Below are positions 1-9,278 of a DNA stretch of 64,000 bases, piece by piece; the first letter of the stretch is position 1; every line of letters begins with the position of its first letter. A program made the translations under genes and the position numbers. The DNA is from Paralithodes platypus (taxonomy: Eukaryota > Arthropoda > Malacostraca > Decapoda > Lithodidae): contig CM064530.1 of assembly GCA_032716605.1 (NCBI GenBank), forward strand, positions 6,348,086 through 6,412,085, written 5' to 3'. A model generated the notes under the pieces. The model ran no database searches and was not told the origin of the DNA. It saw only the letters and a list, made by a program, of their open reading frames with translations.

Positions 1-95
1 ATAATGGAAGTCACGAACAGTAACATAATGTTCGTGACTTCCATTATTATAATGGAAGTCACGAACAGTAGCATAATGTTCGTGACTTCCATTAT
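1..95. repeat. Two tandem perfect hairpins (48-bp period)
   Basis: Two copies of a 47-bp palindrome lie head to tail. Arms 1-19 and 29-47 are perfect reverse complements around a 9-base loop, and the same holds for 49-67 and 77-95. The loops differ by one base (gtaacataa versus gtagcataa). The window edge cuts the left side, so the array may extend further. No coding content. Confidence 0.9.
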
Positions 96-97
96 TT

Positions 98-837
98 TAC
101 TCTTCCTATTCAAGATCCGGTTCCCCAAGAACACTCCTATCTCCGAAGTATGAGAAAGAAAATGGGAGGAGAGGGGAGGGGCACAACGCAGTCACCTCGT
201 TCGGTAGTTTGTACCATAATGTTGAGTTAATGTACCCCTCTATGTTAACTGCACAGGACAAACACAATGTAAACTAGACAAATAGTTAATGTGATTACTT
301 AAACGTCATAGAGGTCAACAATATTCCCGCAATTACTAGTTGGAATATATGCGGACAACACAGCATACGGGAACCGGCTCATTCAACCACAACACCACAG
401 TTTTCGTATAATAATCCAATAATTTAAATGTCTAACTAACTTAACATAAATAGCATTCGAATACACACCCATATTGTCAAAATATATACGAAATATTGCC
501 TGTACACACCTTAAATACGGCCAAATATACCAGGAGCCAGCAGCGGACGTCCTACCCCTTCTATCCGAATGCTTGTACTGATGAATGACGTCATTCTCAA
601 CCCCGCCCTCCCCCACAAATCCACGAGACTCGATCGGATTTAAATACTGTTAATTAATCAACTTCCTCAATTACTTTCAGGCTCAGGATTTTCTCAGCAC
701 GTAGTTTGTTTTGTCTTAGGTATTTGTAGGTTGTTGTGATCTCTAAATAGGGTATATTATGCACGTTTAATTGTTCTTTTAATTGAAACAATGGCATCGA
801 TATCACCCCCACCATAAAACAAATGAAGTCAAGCTTC
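98..837. other. AT-rich stretch without recognised features
   Basis: No coding exon, tRNA or clear repeat was recognised here. The longest open frames are under 80 codons and show no domain signature. Confidence 0.5.
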
Positions 838-957
838 TGCGCAAGGGAATGGAGTTCTCGAAAAAGGTCTCCAGTCCTAACGCTATTCTTGACTTACACT
901 ATGCTGGCCTAGTAATCCAGAAGGGTTGATAGCCTCTGAATTTATTAACTAACTAAC
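838..957 (+). mobile_element. 3' end of a non-LTR retroelement with (TAAC)n tail
   Basis: The segment with ggagttctcgaaaaagg, tgacttacactatgctgg and ggttgatagcctctg ends in a taactaactaac tail. Diverged copies occur at 42985-43120 (+), 41300-41410 (-) and 49372-49440 (+), always cut at the 5' side, as expected for 5'-truncated retroelement insertions. No coding part remains. Confidence 0.6.
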
Positions 958-1994
958 ATATGCGCAGAATTATATACTAACCTGCGCGAGTCAAATGATG
1001 TGCACACTAACTAACATATGTGCAGAATTATATACTAACCTGCGCGAGTCAAATGATGTGCACACTAACTAACATATGTGCAGAATTATATACTAACCTG
1101 CGCGAGTCAAATGATGTGCACACTAACTAACATATGTGCAGAATTATATACTAACCTGCGCGAGTCAAATGATGTGCACACTAACTAACATATGTGCAGA
1201 ATTATATACTAACCTGCGCGAGTCAAATGATGTGCACACTAACTAACATATGTGCAGAATTACATACTTACCTGCGCGAGTCAAATGATGTGCACACTAA
1301 CTAACATATGTGCAGAATTACATACTTACCTGCGCGAGTCAAATGATGTGCACACTAACTAACATATGTGCAGAATTACATACTTACCTGCGCGAGTCAA
1401 ATGATGTGCACACTAACTAACATATGTGCAGAATTACATACTTACCTGCGCGAGTCAAATGATGTGCACACTAACTAACATATGTGCAGAATTACATACT
1501 TACCTGCGCGAGTCAAATGATGTGCACACTAACTAACATATGTGCAGAATTACATACTTACCTGCGCGAGTCAAATGATGTGCACACTAACTAACATATG
1601 TGCAGAATTACATACTTACCTGCGCGAGTCAAATGATGTGCACACTAACTAACATATGTGCAGAATTATATACTAACCTGCGCGAGTCAAATGATGTGCA
1701 CACTAACTAACATATGTGCAGAATTATATACTAACCTGCGCGAGTCAAATGATGTGCACACTAACTAACATATGTGCAGAATTATATACTAACCTGCGCG
1801 AGTCAAATGATGTGCACACTAACTAACATATGCGCAGAATTATATACTAACCTGCGCGAGTCAAATGATGTGCACACTAACTAACATATGTGCAGAATTA
1901 TATACTAACCTGCGCGAGTCAAATGATGTGCACACTAACTAACATATGTGCAGAATTATATACTCACCTGCGCGAGTCAAATGATGTGCACACT
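947..1994. repeat. 58-bp minisatellite, about 18 copies
   Basis: A 58-bp unit containing taactaacatatgtgcag and cctgcgcgagtcaaatgatg repeats about 18 times with almost no divergence. Two sub-variants (tatactaac and catacttac in the middle of the unit) are arranged in blocks: the outer copies are the first type and about seven central copies the second. The array starts exactly in the TAAC tail of the retroelement end at 838-957. Confidence 0.95.
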
Positions 1995-2025
1995 CGAGGA
2001 CATACATCATGATCTCTCCCAAACT

Positions 2026-2157
2026 TAAGGGGAGTCACCTGCCTTTTTTATCTTCCTCTCCCTTTCTCTCTTTCTCTGGCTTGTATCCATTCGGCACCAT
2101 TTAGCCAACTGTTTTAAAACGTTTATTCCCATCCAGGTGTCGATTTCTTCCTGGCGA
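2026..2157 (+). mobile_element. Left part of a foldback MITE (hairpin/TTAA family, variant)
   Basis: Starts at ttaaggggagtcacctgcc and runs to ttcctggcgagcc. Its reverse complement recurs at 2555-2690 (ggctcgct...cgccaggaaac..., ggatacaagccagagaaag). The two form one foldback element interrupted by the SINE-like segment 2158-2450. A similar variant lies at 50282-50710. Confidence 0.55.
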
Positions 2158-2450
2158 GCCGTGGTGGTCGAGTGGTGAGCACGCCCGGGATCGAATCCCT
2201 GCCATGGTGGACATTTAGTGGGTGTGGTAGTACGCCCTAGCATGTTACACATGCTCGCACCCTTCACATGCTCGCACCCAGTCAGGGGGACATCTTGACG
2301 ACGTATACAGACTAAACACACATAACAAAGCCACTCCAACAGCTTCCTCTCTCTCCAACACCCCTTCTCCCCTCTCTACACTCTTCAGAAAAATAGAATG
2401 TAGATACGAGGTGCCGTTGTAAAGGCTTATCCCTCAATACTTCATCTCAT
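2158..2450 (+). mobile_element. tRNA-derived SINE-like insertion
   Basis: The head has tRNA-like A and B boxes (ggtggtcgagtggtgagcac; gggatcgaatccctgcc). It is followed by a body that ends in a block (agcttcctctctctccaa ... ggcttatccctcaatacttca) repeated at 6137-6245. No intact cloverleaf was found, so it is not called a tRNA gene. Confidence 0.5.
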
Positions 2451-2454
2451 CTGA

Positions 2455-2690
2455 TAGCGAGCCAGCATTGTATGGAGAAATCCGGCTTCGATGGAGAAAT
2501 TTTTCTATCGAAAATTGTACAAATTTAGCTTGCTGTCAAAACAAAAATATATATATGCTGGCTCGCTGCCGCTCGCCAGGAAACTATTGACACCTGGATG
2601 GGGGTAGACGTCTTAAAACAGTAGGCTGTTTGGGGCCGAATGGATACAAGCCAGAGAAAGAGAGAAAAGGAGAGAAAACAAATGCAGGTC
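2455..2690 (-). mobile_element. Right part of the foldback MITE interrupted by a SINE
   Basis: Carries the family hallmarks ggagaaatttttctatcgaaaa and ggctcgct..cgctcgccagg. It continues into the reverse complement of the left part, ending near ggagagaaaacaaatgcagg. Confidence 0.55.
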
Positions 2691-2693
2691 TAT

Positions 2694-2890
2694 CTATCTA
2701 TCTATCTATTGCCGGACGCCTTACTTCCCTTACGAGGGTTGGCCATACACAGATGCCCCCAGCGGACCTAGTCCCTGTGAGAGGGACAACCTGAGCCAGT
2801 TTAGTAAAGGACTTACAGGATTAACCACTCAATTTAGGATCTGTCCAACTCAGAGGCCCTCTGTGTATCTTGTTAGCACTATTTTCCTAC
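2694..2890 (-). mobile_element. Retroelement 3' end with (TATC)n tail
   Basis: Begins with tatctatctatctattg followed by ccggacgccttacttccctt. The same sequence occurs at 18310-18500 (-) and in opposite orientation at 12180-12365. A terminal GATA-type microsatellite is typical of RTE-like non-LTR elements; the assignment to that group is inference. Confidence 0.55.
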
Positions 2891-2945
2891 AGTGGTGTTT
2901 GGCTAATTCATCCACTAACCTGCCTTACCCTTAGGTAAGCAGTAC

Positions 2946-3090
2946 GGATTTGTATCAGGTTTACTCCCCTAGACAGGTTGCCAACCAAGGCTGACGAGTC
3001 CCATCCACCCGGATTTGTATAAGGTTGTCTCCCCTAGATGAGTTGCCGACCAAGGCTAACGAGTCCCATCCACCCGGGAGTCCCATCCAT
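2946..3090. repeat. 66-bp direct duplication
   Basis: The block beginning ggatttgtat and ending gtcccatccacccg occurs twice in tandem (2946 and 3012) with a few mismatches. A third partial copy (gagtcccatccatccac) follows. Confidence 0.6.
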
Positions 3091-3439
3091 CCACAAATGC
3101 AGGTGAGCCCCCTTAATCGGATCTTCTCATTAATTAATCGCCTATTATTTACATTTTGGAAATCTGTTAATGATTTTCGGGAGTTCATATTAGACCAAAA
3201 CTATATATATTATTTATTTAAAACTTGTACATTTTTCGGTAGATACAGAAACCCTATTTGTACCTACGAAATATATACTCCTTCTTTACCGGTGACGTCT
3301 TTTTTATATTGTTTTCTAGCTATAGGTTACTTAGACGATTTTGTACAGTACACAAAAGCCAAAAATACGTCGGCGGTACAGAAGGGGTTAGAGCTTGAAG
3401 GAGATCTCCCTGAAAACTAAATAATAATAAATAGATAAA

Positions 3440-3695
3440 TAAATAAACGTATGGAAAGCGAGAGATTGACTAAGAGGGTGTACGAGAGCGAGGTGGAGGG
3501 ACAGAGAGGGAGAGGTAGACCGAAGGAGAGGTGGAAGGATGGAGTGAGGAAGTATATGAACGAGGGCGGTGCTGGTTGGGGGGAGGGGCGTCGACTGACT
3601 GGGGACAGAGGTGCATGGGGGCGGTTCGTTCGTGTCCACCCCTTCGGGGATCACGGCGTCAGGCAATAGATAGATAGATAGGTAAATACATAAAT
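3440..3695 (+). mobile_element. LINE 3' end fragment with (ATAG)n tail
   Basis: An open frame at 3451-3669 reads SERLTKRVYESEVEGQ then GRPKERWKDGVRKYM and ends DHGVRQ just before an atagatagatag tail. This C-terminus recurs at 56440-56670 and, on the - strand, at 18779-19000. There it is contiguous with a reverse transcriptase, so this is a 5'-truncated LINE copy and not a host gene. Confidence 0.75.
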
Positions 3696-3891
3696 AAACA
3701 AATATACTGTATACAAAAGTCTCTCCTTAGCTATAGCCTTTAGGTTATTCAAAAGATAGAAACAATTAAGAAATGTAATTGGAATATTAAAATGTAAGTT
3801 ACATATTTTCTCCCACAATATATATATATGCATTATATAGCTAGGCTATATTATAAGTGTACTATGATAGTTTAGTCTGAAAACTATACAG

Positions 3892-3896
<5 letters not shown>

Positions 3897-3951
<55 letters not shown>
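3897..3951. repeat. (TA)n microsatellite
   Basis: About 27 uninterrupted TA dinucleotides. Confidence 0.95.
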
Positions 3952-3955
<4 letters not shown>

Positions 3956-4239
3956 AGTACGATATATATTAAATGTGTATCCATGGTATTAAGGCTAAAA
4001 TACATTGTGCTTTCATAATCAAGAGAGTGGAATGTAATGTGGAGAAGCATCAATTTAAATAATTTATATCTTTAGGATATCTGTCTGTGATACACATTGT
4101 TGATATTATATGTTAATAGTTAATTCTTACACCGAGCTCCTGTAAACCAAACTGACTACTGATTTCTGGTCTACAGGAACTTTACTGTTCTTGTATGCAG
4201 AATATTGTGTCAAATAAAATATGTTCCAGTTAATCTGTG

Positions 4240-4350
4240 TTTCTTTGATGTCTTGATTTCAAAATTTGCCACATAGCGATTTTGATAAGTTATTTTGCCT
4301 TTGTATTGTGTCATCCCTGTTTTGGTTTGTTTATTATGCAAGTTTTACAT
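4240..4350 (-). mobile_element. Dispersed repeat, 'TGTAAAACTTGCA' family
   Basis: Reverse-strand copy of a repeat marked by aatgtaaaacttgcaaa and ccaaaactgggacaa. Others are at 11655-11850, 12865-12955, 13800-13880, 14570-14750, 16484-16515 and 20080-20125, mostly inside BANP introns. Class unknown; non-coding. Confidence 0.55.
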
Positions 4351-5175
4351 TATAATCATTAGTATGCATCAATCTTCTACGAGATAAATAGACCGTCTAG
4401 TGTTTATAGATGTCATCGCGCATGGTGTTTTGTTTAGTCTTGCCTTCCAGAGCTCAGATACTCAAAATATTTATGATGTCATGGATCCCAGTATAACCTC
4501 GTTCATATCTTGACAGTCAATTAAAGGCACAGATACACAAAGGTGGATATAAAGTTACAACGTACTTCCCATAATTAGAAAAAGTAAGCCGTTATTATTA
4601 TTTATCTTATTTCTAATGTGTTTTGAGTATTAGGCTACTGGCATGTACAGCATATATCAGCTCTCAAAGGTAGACACTACAGTCATAGGGAGATGCAAGG
4701 TTGTAAATGTTTTGAGTATCTGGTCCAAGGGCCGATGCTTAAACACAGTCATTAGTTATGATGTGAAACTTAATGCTATAGCTCTTACTTCATTATAACT
4801 TATGCTAGCTTTGAATATCCAGTCTTATTGTTATAGAAAATTTACGTTTCCTTTACTATAATTCACGAAATGCAAACAAATATGCAAATAAGGAAGAGAT
4901 GGCAAAGGCTGTTTCTTGAAGTACAGGTATAGTCTAAAGCCAAAATCCCTTCCCACCTTTACTCTGAGTTAAGTGAAGCCAAGGCTATTGAAAGCTTGAA
5001 TGCTTGAGAAACTATACACCTCCTGTCACTCAGAACATATGTATAATAAAAATAGTATAATATAATACAATTATAAAATAAATAAATAAATTTAACAAAT
5101 GTGGTAAACAAAATTATCTTTTGATCATGCATAATGGTATACAATATGGCGGCTATTATAAACACACAGCATAAA
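4351..5175. other. AT-rich intergenic stretch, nothing recognised
   Basis: No conserved exon, RNA gene or repeat family could be recognised. Open frames are short and of low complexity. Confidence 0.4.
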
Positions 5176-5179
5176 CATG

Positions 5180-5490
5180 GGCTGTAGATCTCTCTATCTA
5201 CAGTATCTACTGATCTATCTGCCCATCAATATCCATCTAACCATACACACCTCTCCCTCCACCAATATACATACACACACACACATACACATACACACAT
5301 ACAAGTATGGAACCACTGTAATTTATCCAAGGCAGCTCTTCAGGACAAGTGCAGCTATCCCAGAGACTAGAATTAATTGGCGCTCTGGTGTCCCATAGCT
5401 ACCATGAGGCTGAAATGGACCAAATAGGGTGAACAGTGGCTCAGACTTACATCACCTCACCTTTTAGTCGCCTCTTCTGACATATAGGCT
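5180..5490 (+). mobile_element. Dispersed retroelement fragment, copy 1
   Basis: Shares a string of blocks with 15740-16190: an atctatctgcccat/atccatctaaccat segment, a CA-rich stretch, then aaggcagctc, ggtgtccc..agctaccatgaggctga and cttttagtcgcc. Non-coding and apparently truncated. Confidence 0.55.
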
Positions 5491-5725
5491 AGTAGAAATA
5501 AAAGAGAAAGGAAGTTTGTGGAGAATAGGAAAGATACAAAGGCCAGGGAGACTAGCTAGGTCGATACTCAAGAAGGTAGGATTAAAGTAAGGGGAAGGGA
5601 AGCGATAGAAAGAATCAAAGAAGGAATGTTAGTTTTGTTGCATGTCTAGCTGTCTCAAAAACTAATGTTTTAGATCGATCTCCTTTCCTTGTTGTGATAG
5701 TTGAGCTTGGAACTGTTTGTATGCC

Positions 5726-5756
<31 letters not shown>

Positions 5757-6136
5757 AGGCCTACTATTTGAGAAAAAACAAAAACGTTATTAGGCCTAAT
5801 AGGAATTAATGCGCATTAACTAAACCAGCTCCATAGGCTACTTGAAGCTACCCATATACAGCAATACTGTACTGTAGCCTATAGTATACTCTGGCAACAA
5901 GATTCGTGATTTTACATTCATTGTTATAGAAAGGGCCGGGAAAGGTACATGTGAGTCGGACATGGAGTATAATATGTAGACTAGTTAGTAGAATAGAGAG
6001 GAAGTTAATTGTGTCCTCAATGTTATTGCAGTAGCCATACTTATTATTATTATTATTATTATTATTTTTAAGAAGTGTAGCCTACTGGTGGTGTATTCAA
6101 ACGTTAGAGTAGCATAGGCTACATGTGTTTTGACTA
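5491..6136. other. No gene; two short microsatellites
   Basis: Contains a (TA)n run at about 5727-5752 and a (TTA)n run at about 6041-6067. Nothing else was recognised. Confidence 0.45.
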
Positions 6137-6245
6137 CAACAGCTTCCTCTCTCTCCAAACACCCCTTCTCCCCTCTCAACGCTCTTCGAAAAGTAGATAC
6201 GAGGTGTCTTTGTAAAGGCTTATCCCTCAATACTTCACCTTACCT
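6137..6245 (+). mobile_element. Retroelement 3' block (second copy of 2340-2450)
   Basis: Repeats cagcttcctctctctccaa ... cccttctcccctctc ... aggcttatccctcaatactt from 2340-2450. Confidence 0.55.
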
Positions 6246-7070
6246 GACCTATCATGAACCCAGACAGGACAATACTATAATGGTTACCCATGAAATCAAG
6301 TTTTCTTTGATTACCCTCTGATGTTTTGCCATGTTTTCTTTTGGACTCATTGTTCTGCATGTCCTTTAAAAGCTTCATAGCTATGATATGATGACCTGTA
6401 GCAAGTCTTAAAAGGAAATTAATTTTATTAAATTGGCGACAGGCTATTTCACCACACCATCGGATCGGCTTTCTATCCAAGTTGTTTATATTGATTAGAA
6501 CACCTCTAGCAAGATACCTAATTATGAAACTATGGATATACAATCAGAAATAACGAATTAATATACCTCTAGGTCACAGTATAATCTCACTATCCACTTC
6601 GTGTGTCTATATATCATAATTTGTTGGTCCCGTAGAGGTAACGTCAGCCCCTGTGTCATCTTTGTTGTGAAGGCCACCTCGCTCTTCACGGGATTTTGCG
6701 AGATTTGGAGGTATACTGATGCTGTGGTGGGCTTTTTGACGCGGGTGAATGATCCATGTGGATACCAATGTTGGCTGAGTGTGACAAGTGGCTGACTGTG
6801 GGTGATGTTGGAGGATAGACAGGTATAAGAGCAGGGAGGGACGTGTTAGTGTCTTATCTTCACACAACCACGCCAATATCGAACAACTTTCAGCCAGCTC
6901 AATGATAATAGGCGAGATTATGAGGTTAATTCTAGTCTTTGACTGCACTCAAGCCCATTATTTGTTGTGTTTTAGAGAAAATTATAGGTTTGTCAGATAA
7001 TCTGACAAACCTAGCCTATATTATTTACTAGCCTATAGCCTAGCCTCCCTATGATGATTATAATTGTATC
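6246..7070. other. Intergenic, no supported gene
   Basis: Open frames of up to 113 codons exist on both strands but show no domain, no splice-consistent neighbours and no codon structure. They are not called. Confidence 0.4.
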
Positions 7071-7210
7071 CCACGGCAGTCAAAATAGACGGGAACATGA
7101 TCGTGAGCGTCCGTGTAGTGTAAACAAGGCGGGCGGAGCCGCGGTACACCCGCTAACTACATTCTTACTATTTACTAAATATTCTTTTGATAATTATCGC
7201 GAATAGGCTA

Positions 7211-7760
7211 GACTCGCAGCGTTATTATAGCCTACATAATTTATTAGGGAAAGTGAAGCTCTATGGAATCCTTATAATATACTCACATAGATTCCGTTGT
7301 GGGAGAATAGTTTTGATAAGTTTTGTAACTCGATTTTGTCGATATATATAGTCCCGTGCGTAAACAAACTCAGTCCCGCAATCTTGAGAGCTCTGCTACG
7401 GACGTGTTCAATGTTTACAAAAAGTGTTCGGAATGGAGTACACTCGCTACGGTAAAGTGTTATTTTCTACAAAGATGTTACTGTAGGCCTATGTCTAATA
7501 TATGAACCCACAGTAGCTGGCATGCAAGGACTAGTGTTGTATCCCATGTACTAGGTCTAGGTTAGGTTAGGTTAGGTTGTTTGGTTAGGTTAATATACTA
7601 GGTCTCGGAAACAAGATTCGTAGTTGCGGTAGTATTTACATCAAAACTATAGTTAACTATCAAAACTATTCTCCCACAGTGGAATCTATGTGAGTATATT
7701 ATAAGGATTCCATAGAGCTTCACTTTCCCTAATAAATTATGTATAATAACGCTGCGAGTC
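7211..7760. mobile_element. Foldback element with arms of about 105 bp and a TTAGG-like centre
   Basis: The left arm 7211-7318 and right arm 7658-7760 are almost perfect reverse complements; the main difference is a 5-bp indel. They contain ctctatggaatccttata and cacatagattcc. The spacer of about 340 bp carries a run of ggttaggttaggttagg at about 7559. Sequence left of it (aaaatagacgggaacatgat at about 7083) recurs at about 61398, also beside a TTAGG run. Confidence 0.8.
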
Positions 7761-7961
7761 TTTTCAAAAAATTACCAAAATGCAAACTAGGCCTGTGTAT
7801 CCAGCTCAGTACCAGTACTTGCACTGCTGCGGATGTTCACAGTATTGGCGGCGGCGGCAGCAGACTTAACATTTTGACTAGGCCTATTCTGTATTTTTGC
7901 TTTGTAATCAAACTTCAACCCTTGTCTTCCCCATACTTTATCAAGATTACTTTCTAACTTC

Positions 7962-8225
7962 TTAAGCCTTTAATGATTCTGAATCGACCACATACTGGGG
8001 CAGTGCGTTCCACTCATTTACCACTAGGCCTATCACATCAAGTCTAGTTCTTTCCTTGTAAATTTTCTTGGAGTGTTCTCTCGTTCTTGTTCCCTCCTGC
8101 ATCAAGAAGGTACCTTCACACACATCCTCATCATACTTTCCTGACACTATCTTAAATATCTCAATCATATCCCCTCTCCTCCTCCTATATGCCAGTGTCG
8201 GGAGTCCCAGTGTCCTCAACCTCTG
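7962..8225 (-). pseudogene. Fragment of a non-LTR retrotransposon reverse-transcriptase C-terminus
   Basis: The reverse strand reads LGLPTLAYRRRRGDMIEIFK then IVSGKYD ... VVNEWNALPQYVV. This matches the pattern (LPTL.YRR.RGDMIE.FKI, then WN.LP..VV) of the C-terminal tail of many arthropod LINE open reading frames. No catalytic part is present. Confidence 0.7.
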
Positions 8226-8376
8226 CTCATATCCTAGATTCTATGCTAATCACATTTTTCACATTAGTTACCGGTACTTATAAACAGCATACAATATTCT
8301 TAATTTACTGGAATCTTTAAGTTAGGATTTTAGGTTGGTCTAATGCTAAAAAATATAAAATAAAATAAGTAGAACA

Positions 8377-8596
8377 AATTAAGGTAAGATTAGGAGTAGT
8401 GGGCGTACCACTACCGACATACAGCATAAATCATCTATAAAACATTAACATAACATAACCTAACCTAACCTAACCTAGTACTACATGAATACTAGGTTAG
8501 GTTAGGTTAGGTTGTTTGGTTAGGTTAATGTTTTATAGATGAGTTATGCTGTATGTTGGTAGTGGTACGCCCACTACTTCTAATCTTACCCAAATT
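8377..8596. mobile_element. Hairpin element with telomere-like TTAGG centre
   Basis: A palindrome of about 100-bp arms. The left arm holds aaggtaagattaggagtagt and ggcgtaccactac and ends in cctaacctaacctaacc. The right arm is its reverse complement beginning ggttaggttaggttagg. The loop is about 14 bases (ctacatgaatacta). The loop sequence plus ggttagg also occurs at 61370-61395. Confidence 0.85.
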
Positions 8597-8916
8597 AAAA
8601 TGTCTCACACACCATGCTGGATATTTCATATTTTTTCCAGTTGGAATAAGTCCCATAAACAATTAGATCTCATGGCATTTTTTCATCTGTAAATGTATGT
8701 ATGTACGTACTGTAGCTTATATACTCAGACCCATTCCCCACTTTTCCTTTTTTTTCTGTAAATAGGTTAACACAATTACATAAGATAAATTTTCAAGCAA
8801 ACATTTCAATTCAAGGTTATGGAGGTGGTGTAAGATAATATTCTGTTTGTCTATTTCCAGGCCGGAAATAGAACTTGAATACTGTATTGTCATATTCTTC
8901 ATTATAATAGCAAGCT

Positions 8917-9118
8917 TGGTATAATCCTTTGTAGCGGGAAGACCTGTACTTATATCTCAATAATTTGGTAATGTTACAATATAGTTTTACATTTTACATT
9001 TATAAATAGTCCACTAATACAGTATACTGTACTAGGTTAGTAGGTTAAATCAATTGTTCAGTGTTTCTTAGTAAATAGGCATCTGAAAAAAAGTTCTCCC
9101 CGCTACATAGGATCTTAC
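8917..9118. mobile_element. MITE, 'GTAGCGGG' family, next to the BANP acceptor
   Basis: Terminal inverted repeats ggtataatcctttgtagcgg and ccgctacataggatcttacc bound about 200 bp. A complete reverse-orientation copy lies at 24132-24325 and a partial one at 61788-61900. Its right end is only 18 bp from the splice acceptor of the first BANP coding exon. Confidence 0.75.
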
Positions 9119-9173
9119 CGCAAGCTTTTCTTTCAGTGTTGGTTGCGTCAGGCTGGAGCGTAAGTTGAGCGTG

Positions 9174-9278
9174 ATGGGTGAGGAGAGCGAGGACGAGTGT
9201 GACCCATTGACCGCCCTGCCTCGAGTCAAACATGTCCGCCTCACCACCCAGGACCTTCTACATCACTTGGTCACAGAG
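9174..9278 (+). CDS. BANP: BANP coding exon 1 (residues 1-35)
   Basis: Starts MGEESEDECDPLTALPRVKH and ends ..LVTE at donor gtacgg, phase 0. The exon itself probably begins at 9137 after cttttctttcag, so 9137-9173 would be 5' leader unless an upstream start is used. Confidence 0.8.

Noticed and set aside
947..1994. CRISPR-like array
   Set aside because: The whole 58-bp unit is conserved with no unique spacers, and the context is eukaryotic.
3025..3420. 131-codon + strand open frame
   Set aside because: It begins in the 66-bp duplication and has no recognisable domain or exon neighbours; likely chance.
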